Shown in pieces: positions 1 to 4,371 of a stretch of DNA of 6,863 nt; the stretch's first letter is position 1, and each line of letters starts with the position of its first letter. The notes beneath the pieces were generated by a model. It was not told where the DNA came from. It ran no database searches and saw nothing but the letters and a program-made list of their open reading frames with translations. Where the stretch lies: NCBI GenBank assembly GCA_002685275.1, contig NYWX01000054.1:1-6863 (forward strand), read 5' to 3'. Made by a program: the position numbers and the translations under genes. This stretch comes from Gammaproteobacteria bacterium. Lineage in GTDB: Bacteria; Pseudomonadota; Gammaproteobacteria; Woeseiales; Woeseiaceae.

Positions 1-964
1 CATGACGGCCATAAGTTGCAAGACCAATAACAATACCCCCTCCACCGAGCACTAAAACCCAAAGTGAAACCGATGATTTGGCTGATACAATACCTGTCTG
101 TGCAACCGAAATGACCGCTGACACTGGTCCAATTGCATTAGCTACATCATTTGAACCATGCGCAAATGCCATCCCGCATGCCGTAACAATCATTAATACA
201 CCAAAAATTCTTTCAACCGTATGAAAGTGCTGACTCTTCTCAGCATTCTTGTCGGGCTTAATCCGTTGAATAAAGAAAGCTCCCACAACTGCAATAATCA
301 TAGAAAGCACAAATGCCAGTAAGTAACTATCTTTGATATCTAGATCAAGGCCTACGTGCTTCAAGCCTTTAAGGATTGTTACAAGAGTAATAGTAAATGC
401 AGCTATGAAGATATAAAAGGGAACAAAACGACGTGCTTTAGCAACAGGGTCCTCATGCCGAAGAATTAACCACTGGACGCTTTGATAAAGAAAGTAGGCA
501 ATAAACCCAGCCGTCAAAGGTGATATAACCCAGCTCACGACGATATTACCAACCGTACTCCATTGGACAGCATTAATACCGATACCTACTGCAGCAAATC
601 CAACTGTTGCTCCTACAATTGAATGTGTTGTAGACACTGGCCAACCATTTTTAGATGCAATAAATAACCATGTACCAGCTGCAAGTAATGCAGCTAACAT
701 ACCGTATATTAGAAGCTCTGGTTTATCTGATAATAAATTTGTATCGACAATCCCCTTACGAATCGTAGAGGTTACCTCACCTCCAGCAAGAACAGCTCCA
801 AGAAACTCAAATATAGCGGCTACTATTATTGCTTGTTTAATTGTAAGGGCTTTTGAGCCCACAGAAGATGCCATTGCATTAGCAACATCATTCGCTCCGA
901 TACCCCAGGCCATGAACAATCCAAATACTGCTGCCAAACCGATGTAAATATACTGCGCTTCCAT
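1..964 (-). CDS. pit: PiT-family inorganic phosphate transporter (3' end outside window)
   Basis: Inner-membrane secondary transporter that brings in inorganic phosphate (as metal-phosphate in the well-studied homologues) using the proton or sodium gradient. I translated 321 codons from ATG at 964-962 to the window edge with no stop. The PiT signature appears twice, as expected for the inverted repeat fold: GANDVANA at residues 23-30 and GSNDVANA at 270-277. GWPVSTTHSIVGA at 107-119 is a further family hallmark. The rest is strongly hydrophobic, with a charged, probably cytoplasmic loop near 233-252. Family members are about 420 residues, so about 100 C-terminal residues are missing. The start is supported by GGGAG 9 nt upstream. 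It lies 46 nt after the DUF47 gene on the same strand, so the two are likely one operon. The family is certain; ion coupling cannot be read from the sequence. Confidence 0.96.
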   Translation of the reverse strand, partial: MEAQYIYIGLAAVFGLFMAWGIGANDVANAMASSVGSKALTIKQAIIVAAIFEFLGAVLAGGEVTSTIRKGIVDTNLLSDKPELLIYGMLAALLAAGTWLFIASKNGWPVSTTHSIVGATVGFAAVGIGINAVQWSTVGNIVVSWVISPLTAGFIAYFLYQSVQWLILRHEDPVAKARRFVPFYIFIAAFTITLVTILKGLKHVGLDLDIKDSYLLAFVLSMIIAVVGAFFIQRIKPDKNAEKSQHFHTVERIFGVLMIVTACGMAFAHGSNDVANAIGPVSAVISVAQTGIVSAKSSVSLWVLVLGGGGIVIGLATYGRH

Positions 965-1010
965 TAATCTTCTCTCCCAAAGTAAAGGACAAGCTGCATT
1001 TCAAAAAAAT

Positions 1011-1685
1011 TTAATGCGAAAGTAATAATTCCAATCTTCTTCCAACGCGTTCAGCCATGTCAGCAATTTCACCAGTTAATTCAATAACTTGATACATAAA
1101 TATTGCATCAATTGGATCTAAAGATTTTTCAATTTTAAACAATGATGCACGTAATTCTGCTTGTTTATCATCTGTCTCGGTTTCTATTTGATCTAACTCC
1201 TCAATCAAGCCAGCTGCTAAATCTACCTCAGCGCCTCTAAATCCAGCAGTAAACAATTCGTCAAGCTCACGAACACTCTTACGAGCTTGTTTCGCTGCCT
1301 GAATATTACGATCAACAAATTCTAAAAACTTGTCAGCAATCTTTGGAGGAACGATAAGTCTTCTTCCAATTACCAAACCTGAAACATCTTTAGTCCGGTT
1401 AGCAATATTGTCTTGCACAAGAAGTAACTCAAGTAAATCTTCACGTGGAACGGGCATAAATAAACTTTTAGGTAAATTTAGCCTAATCTGTTTTTTTAAA
1501 TCATCAGCATTATGCTCAAGCTTTCGAATCTCATCCCTAAATATATTAGCCTGATCCCAATCTCCTTCAATAGAAGCTTTAAAAAAACCACTAAGTTGTT
1601 TAGCGCAGTTATAAACAATGTTTATATGTTGTTCTAGAGGTTTTACAGGTGAAGATCCAAAGATATTTGCCAGTACATTTGCCAT
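1011..1685 (-). CDS. DUF47 / PhoU-like phosphate transport regulator
   Basis: Cytoplasmic all-helical protein of the DUF47 (TIGR00153-type) family, distantly related to PhoU, and usually encoded beside a PiT transporter that it is thought to control. The 224-residue length is typical. Visible hallmarks are the N-terminal IFGSSPVKPLEQH (8-20), the acidic ExxxD motif EHNAD (57-61), the helix PREDLLELLLVQDNIANRTKD (80-100), and the C-terminal repeat of acidic spacing in ELTGEIADMAERVGRR (202-217). ExxxD motifs in PhoU-like proteins bind metal ions; this role here is by analogy. The ATG at 1685-1683 is preceded by AAGGG with a 10-nt spacer. The gene leads the operon with pit downstream and has its own candidate promoter at 1716-1744. 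No phosphate-regulon (Pho) box was recognised, so phosphate control is not demonstrated. Confidence 0.93.
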   Translation of the reverse strand: MANVLANIFGSSPVKPLEQHINIVYNCAKQLSGFFKASIEGDWDQANIFRDEIRKLEHNADDLKKQIRLNLPKSLFMPVPREDLLELLLVQDNIANRTKDVSGLVIGRRLIVPPKIADKFLEFVDRNIQAAKQARKSVRELDELFTAGFRGAEVDLAAGLIEELDQIETETDDKQAELRASLFKIEKSLDPIDAIFMYQVIELTGEIADMAERVGRRLELLLSH

Positions 1686-1715
1686 TTCGGTCTTACCCTT
1701 TTAATAAAAAATTTA

Positions 1716-1744
1716 ATTATATTATTTCAGTTATAAGAGATAAA
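1716..1744 (-). promoter_or_regulatory. Candidate sigma70 promoter of the DUF47-pit operon
   Basis: On the minus strand a perfect TATAAT (1716-1721) lies 17 bp from TTTATC (1739-1744), which matches three of six -35 positions. A start near 1709 would give a leader of about 24 nt containing the AAGGG ribosome site (1696-1700). The perfect -10, the ideal spacing and the position support it; the -35 is weak. Confidence 0.5.
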
Positions 1745-1793
1745 CAAAAATTTCATGTTAATATGCAAAATTGTGTTAATAAAAGAATTTGCC

Positions 1794-2249
1794 ATGTCTT
1801 ACTGGTTAATGAAATCGGAACCTCACGTATATAATATTGACAGCTTAGAAAAAAAACGCTGCGAAATGTGGGGTAAATCTGTTAGAAACTATCAAGCTCG
1901 CAACATGATGAGAGATGATATGACAATAGGTGATGAAATATTCTTTTATCAATCAAATTGTCAGAATATTGGGATCTTAGGTATTGCAAAAGTCGCCAGC
2001 AAGCCTTACCCAGATCCGACTCAATTTGATATTAAATCACACTACTATGATGAAAAAAGCAGCAAAGAAAATCCACGTTGGGTAACTATTGATGTGGAAT
2101 TTGTTCGTAAATTTTCACGTGTAATTACATTAAGTGAGATAAAGGCAGAAAAAAGTCTTGAAGGTATGATCTTAACCCGCAAAGGTAATCGCCTATCAAT
2201 AACACCGGTTAAAGATACTCACTGGCAAAAAATACTTAGTCTTGAATAA
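1794..2249 (+). CDS. EVE-domain protein (THYN1-like)
   Basis: A 151-residue single-domain protein of the EVE family, part of the PUA-like superfamily. EVE domains are believed to read modified bases in DNA or RNA; the eukaryotic relative is THYN1. Hallmarks are YWLMKSEP at 3-10, W26 followed by VRNYQARN (30-37), FFYQSN (50-55), YPDPTQFD (72-79), W96, and the C-terminal LEGMILTRKGNRLSITPVKD (122-141). I chose ATG 1794 rather than the in-frame ATG at 1755 because family members begin a few residues before YWLMKSEP; the 13 extra residues have no family counterpart. The ribosome site is poor (AAGAA, about 6-10 nt upstream). The gene diverges from DUF47-pit and converges on the GTP cyclohydrolase gene with 43 nt between stops, so it is probably monocistronic. 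The natural ligand of bacterial free-standing EVE proteins is not established. Confidence 0.93.
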   Translation: MSYWLMKSEPHVYNIDSLEKKRCEMWGKSVRNYQARNMMRDDMTIGDEIFFYQSNCQNIGILGIAKVASKPYPDPTQFDIKSHYYDEKSSKENPRWVTIDVEFVRKFSRVITLSEIKAEKSLEGMILTRKGNRLSITPVKDTHWQKILSLE

Positions 2250-2281
2250 CTAATTTAATTTTTGGTTTAGAAGTTTATTGA

Positions 2282-2307
2282 AAAATAGCAGTTTAAAATT
2301 CTATTTT
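2282..2307 (-). terminator. Weak stem-loop at the convergent gene ends
   Basis: AAAATAG (2282-2288) and CTATTTT (2301-2307) can pair over a 12-nt loop across the end of the GTP cyclohydrolase gene, whose stop is at 2293-2295. Read on the minus strand the stem runs into a short T tract. The stem has one G-C pair, so this is a weak terminator at best. No stronger candidate was found between the two convergent stops. Confidence 0.2.
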
Positions 2308-3093
2308 ATGGCCATGTTTCTTTTTAGCTTCCAGGTATCTACGATTGCAATTATTTATACCTACAACATGCTTAACTCGTGAAACATTATTGATACCAAA
2401 TTGTTTTAAGTCATCAATCTTTTTTGGGTTATTAGTTAGTAATCGAAAAGGCTGATTAGAAACAAAATGCTTTAGTATTGTTGCAGCATTACTAAAATCA
2501 CGTAAATCATCTGCCATACCCAAACTTTGATTCGCCTGATAAGTATCTTCACCCGTATCCTGCAGCAAGTATGCGGCTGCCTTTGCCCATATTCCAATTC
2601 CCCGGCCCTCATGGCCAGACATATAAATTAAAAGCCCGCCCTCTTTATCTGCTTGAATTCTATCCATAGCCAATTGCATTTGAGGACCACATTCACAACG
2701 CATGGATCCAAAAATATCGCCAGTCATACAAGTAGAATGTATACGAACTAAAGGATTAACCCATGTTGAAGGATTTCCAATCACAAGAGCATTATTAACT
2801 GTCATAAAAGATGCTAAAGATGAAAATAATTCCTTTTCACCTAACTCAAGCACTTTTGTAGCTAAGTTTTCAATTTTATTAAGTTCAATATCAGACACAC
2901 AAGCAAACCACTTAGTATTTATTTCTTGGCTTTGTAATTTCAATGGGAGTGGTATAGGGCCTAATATACTAATTTCTGGTCGTAAGGGATTTTGAGCGCT
3001 GTTATCAATCAAAACACCGTTTCTATCGATCTGATAGAAAGTATTTTGCTCTTTGAGACGATCGCGTGTTTTAGGATTAATGTAAGTAAACAT
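2293..3093 (-). CDS. ribA: GTP cyclohydrolase II, N-terminally extended divergent form
   Basis: Cytosolic zinc enzyme of riboflavin synthesis that opens GTP to 2,5-diamino-6-ribosylamino-4(3H)-pyrimidinone 5'-phosphate, formate and pyrophosphate. By hand alignment with E. coli RibA (196 aa), the zinc cysteines C54/C65/C67 correspond to C122, C133 and C135. Y105 corresponds to Y175, and D126 and R128 to D196 and R198. GTP contacts Q70, E92/R94, T114, T149 and K154 correspond to Q138, E162/R164, T184, T220 and K225. The known GTP-site E53 is Thr (T121), and the loop reads YMSGHEGRGIG rather than YHRQEGRGIG. At 266 residues it carries about 70 extra N-terminal residues, including GPIPLPLKL (45-53). 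An in-frame TAA two codons upstream of ATG 3093 excludes a longer form. No ribosome site or FMN riboswitch is seen; tRNA-Arg ends 24 nt upstream on the same strand. The family is certain, but assignment as the main RibA is less so: a GTP cyclohydrolase II-like paralogue is possible. Confidence 0.88.
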   Translation of the reverse strand: MFTYINPKTRDRLKEQNTFYQIDRNGVLIDNSAQNPLRPEISILGPIPLPLKLQSQEINTKWFACVSDIELNKIENLATKVLELGEKELFSSLASFMTVNNALVIGNPSTWVNPLVRIHSTCMTGDIFGSMRCECGPQMQLAMDRIQADKEGGLLIYMSGHEGRGIGIWAKAAAYLLQDTGEDTYQANQSLGMADDLRDFSNAATILKHFVSNQPFRLLTNNPKKIDDLKQFGINNVSRVKHVVGINNCNRRYLEAKKKHGHKIEF

Positions 3094-3117
3094 CTTTTAA
3101 TATTTCAATATTTTAAG

Positions 3118-3194
3118 TGGCGCGCCCGGAGAGATTCGAACTCCCGACCGCTCGGTTCGTAGCCGAGTACTCTATCCAGCTGAGCTACGGGCGC
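3118..3194 (-). tRNA. tRNA-Arg (anticodon ACG)
   Basis: A complete 77-nt cloverleaf with encoded CCA (3118-3120). The acceptor GCGCCCG/CGGGCGC pairs fully. The anticodon stem CTCGG/CCGAG carries the loop CTACGAA, with anticodon ACG at 3158-3160. The T arm GGGAG/CTCTC has one G-U pair and a TTCGAAT loop; the discriminator base is G. A34 would be deaminated to inosine by TadA to read CGU, CGC and CGA. It follows csrA and tRNA-Ser in the order common in gammaproteobacteria, and the GTP cyclohydrolase gene starts 24 nt after its 3' end. Confidence 0.98.
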
Positions 3195-3230
3195 ATGGTT
3201 CATTGCAAGAAGGCTAAATTAAGGCAACAC

Positions 3231-3259
3231 ATATTACTTAGGTGAAACCTATAGGTAAA
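3231..3259 (-). promoter_or_regulatory. Candidate promoter of tRNA-Arg (and possibly the downstream GTP cyclohydrolase gene)
   Basis: On the minus strand TTTACC (3254-3259, four of six -35 matches) is 17 bp from TAATAT (3231-3236, four of six). Transcription would begin about 29 nt before the mature tRNA, a normal leader length. A perfect 10-bp palindrome, ACCTATAGGT (3247-3256), covers part of the -35 box and spacer. The call rests on spacing and position only. Confidence 0.4.
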
Positions 3260-3320
3260 GCTATAACTCAACCTCTTTTGTAAAGATTTTATGATAATTT
3301 TGCTTATAGAATTAGATTGT

Positions 3321-3348
3321 AAAAAAATTAATTTAAATGAAATTTAAA
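3321..3348 (-). terminator. AT-only stem-loop with T tract after the membrane-protein gene
   Basis: On the minus strand TTTAAAT and ATTTAAA (within 3332-3348) can form a 7-bp stem with loop TTC, followed a few bases later by seven T (3321-3327). It overlaps the stop codon at 3344-3346. The layout is that of an intrinsic terminator, but with no G-C pair the stem would be weak, so efficiency is doubtful. Confidence 0.3.
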
Positions 3349-3685
3349 AAATATTGCGAACAATAACTACTGTGGATAATCCAATCCATAATGTATTAAA
3401 GGCAACCATTGTTGGCAGTAGCTTGCGCTCTGATACCCAAATTAATAACGCAGAAGTAAACAATGTTACCAAATGTAGTTCCCAAATTTCTTTCTGCCAA
3501 ATCAGCCCTGGCAAAATTACGGCGGCTTTAGCGATCCAAGCTAGAGCTTCAACAATATTGTAATTTACCCAATAGCCATCCTGAAACCACAGACGGTAAC
3601 TGTTGAAAATATTTGTAAAACCAACACGCGAATAAACAAAACTAGTAATTGTTAAAAAAATTAAAAATGAGATGATAATTTCCAA
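3344..3685 (-). CDS. Hypothetical four-helix membrane protein, TTG start
   Basis: I do not recognise this 113-residue protein. It is strongly hydrophobic with about four membrane segments: residues 3-20, roughly 46-63 (AWIAKAAVILPGLIW), 70-84 and 91-110. They are joined by short loops, one aromatic-rich near 30-42 (RLWFQDGYWVNY). There is no cleavable signal sequence, cysteine, or visible catalytic motif. The start is TTG at 3685-3683, chosen because a strong AAGGA (3693-3697) lies 7 nt upstream and no suitable ATG exists; the first internal Met is near residue 93. It sits alone between tRNA-Ser and tRNA-Arg, which are often adjacent in gammaproteobacteria, so it may be a lineage-specific insertion. 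The strong ribosome site and full-length membrane pattern argue for a real gene. It could be a small subunit or accessory protein of a membrane complex, but nothing here shows which. Confidence 0.75.
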   Translation of the reverse strand: MEIIISFLIFLTITSFVYSRVGFTNIFNSYRLWFQDGYWVNYNIVEALAWIAKAAVILPGLIWQKEIWELHLVTLFTSALLIWVSERKLLPTMVAFNTLWIGLSTVVIVRNIF

Positions 3686-3692
3686 AGTGTTT

Positions 3693-3697
3693 TCCTT
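3693..3697 (-). promoter_or_regulatory. Ribosome binding site deciding the TTG start
   Basis: AAGGA on the minus strand is 7 nt before the TTG at 3685. It is one of the best Shine-Dalgarno matches in the window and is the main reason for accepting a non-ATG start here. Confidence 0.75.
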
Positions 3698-3880
3698 GCA
3701 ATTGAAAATATTGCGTAAAGTGACATATGCCAGCTAAGTAAATTATAAATTACTTAATATCCCTATATGAGAAATAACAGTAATAATACTCAATAAATTT
3801 TATAACCCAATGTTTATTTTAGGTTTTTTTTAATGAGGATAAATTGAGTTTTTAAGATGTATATATTTATAACTTAAGAG
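3698..3880. other. AT-rich intergenic region between tRNA-Ser and the membrane-protein gene
   Basis: No protein-coding frame with a ribosome site, no tRNA and no clustered GGA motifs typical of CsrB/RsmY-like RNAs were seen on either strand. Contents that can be named are the palindrome with TATAAT at 3735-3756 and an eight-T run at 3824-3831. It presumably holds the tRNA-Ser transcript end and the promoter of the membrane-protein gene. Confidence 0.6.
3735..3756. repeat. 22-bp imperfect palindrome over a TATAAT box
   Basis: TAAGTAAATTA (3735-3745) and TAAATTACTTA (3746-3756) are reverse complements at 10 of 11 positions, with no spacer. The minus-strand TATAAT (3742-3747) lies near its centre, about 45 bp before the ribosome site of the membrane-protein gene. 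No matching -35 was found at 16-18 bp. It may be an operator over a promoter or chance symmetry in AT-rich DNA. Confidence 0.35.
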
Positions 3881-3971
3881 TGGCGGAGAGAGAGGGATTC
3901 GAACCCTCGAAGGGGTATTAGCCCTTACTCCCTTAGCAGGGGAGCGCTTTCGACCACTCAGCCATCTCTCC
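3881..3971 (-). tRNA. tRNA-Ser (anticodon GCU)
   Basis: A complete 91-nt class II tRNA with encoded CCA (3881-3883). The acceptor GGAGAGA/TCTCTCC pairs fully. The anticodon stem CTCCC/GGGAG carries loop CTGCTAA, with anticodon GCT at 3935-3937, reading AGU and AGC. A long variable arm with stem AAGGG/CCCTT, needed for SerRS recognition, and a T arm GAGGG/CCCTC with TTCGAAT loop are present; the discriminator is G. It lies 94 nt after csrA on the same strand. I found no convincing separate promoter in that gap, so it may share the csrA transcript. Confidence 0.98.
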
Positions 3972-4065
3972 AATTAAAATAAAATATATTTCATCAAATA
4001 AAAAAATTAATTAATGCCTTAGCTGCTTATGATAAAACATATATCACAATATTAATATTTGAAAT

Positions 4066-4266
4066 TTAATCACTACTTGAAATTTTGCTAATGCTAGCAT
4101 CTTTCTTGTTTTTAATTTGATCGTAAATCTCTTCTCTGTAAACGGAGACTTCTTTGGGTGCATTAATACCTATCCGCACTTGGTGTCCTTTTACTTCAAG
4201 AACTGTAATCTTTACATCATTATCAATGATCAGCGTTTCACCGATTTGGCGCGTCAATACTAGCAT
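4066..4266 (-). CDS. csrA: Carbon storage regulator CsrA (RsmA)
   Basis: Small homodimeric RNA-binding protein that binds GGA motifs in mRNA leaders, often over the ribosome site, and controls translation and stability of many transcripts (central carbon flow, motility, biofilm). The 66-residue sequence is typical: [14 protein letters not shown] (1-14), [24 protein letters not shown] (25-48), then a variable polar tail. The RNA-contacting residues L4, R6 and R44 are present. Family length is about 60-70 residues. ATG 4266 has AGGAG 8 nt upstream (4275-4279). The gene follows alaS by 105 nt and precedes tRNA-Ser, the usual gammaproteobacterial order. The GGA within its own Shine-Dalgarno could allow autoregulation as reported for other csrA genes; only this one GGA occurs in the gap to alaS. 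Confidence 0.98.
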   Translation of the reverse strand: MLVLTRQIGETLIIDNDVKITVLEVKGHQVRIGINAPKEVSVYREEIYDQIKNKKDASISKISSSD

Positions 4267-4274
4267 TCATTATT

Positions 4275-4279
4275 CTCCT
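4275..4279 (-). promoter_or_regulatory. csrA Shine-Dalgarno containing a CsrA-type GGA
   Basis: CAGGAGA on the minus strand provides both AGGAG for the ribosome (8 nt from the csrA ATG) and the GGA core bound by CsrA. Autorepression is an inference. A second ATG (4270-4268) in another frame lies only 4 nt after AGGAG. Confidence 0.6.
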
Positions 4280-4371
4280 GACTAACTAGCAAATGTTTAA
4301 TTTTTAAAATTATTTATTGGTAAATGTAGACAGCTATAACTGCGATCTAGACTATTTTTAAAAAACAATTT

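Noticed and set aside
1330..1554. Open frame on the plus strand opposite the DUF47 gene
   Set aside because: Antisense to a well-supported gene, low-complexity Ser/Leu-rich translation, no ribosome site. Similar antisense frames at 2702-2995, 3354-3563 and 4901-5149, and the frame at 1649-1834, were dismissed for the same reasons.
1755..1793. Upstream in-frame ATG that would add 13 residues to the EVE protein
   Set aside because: The extra residues have no counterpart in the family, whose members start just before YWLMKSEP, and there is no Shine-Dalgarno match before 1755.
1794..2249. EVE protein as part of a defence or restriction system
   Set aside because: No nuclease, methyltransferase, helicase or toxin is adjacent; both neighbours are metabolic or transport genes.
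3094..3117. Possible FMN riboswitch before the GTP cyclohydrolase gene
   Set aside because: Only 24 nt separate it from tRNA-Arg, far too short for an FMN aptamer, and no conserved RFN-element sequence is seen.
3804..3831. Plus-strand AACC...GGTT followed by eight T, resembling a terminator
   Set aside because: The stem is only 4 bp over a 14-nt loop and no plus-strand gene precedes it.
3118..3971. Integrated element between two tRNA genes
   Set aside because: No integrase, no duplicated tRNA 3' end and no direct repeats were found; the shared GATTCGAA is the normal T-loop of both tRNAs.
4332..4343. Imperfect palindrome CAGCTATAACTG between alaS and csrA
   Set aside because: A 3-4 bp stem with no T tract on the minus strand; too weak to call a terminator or operator.
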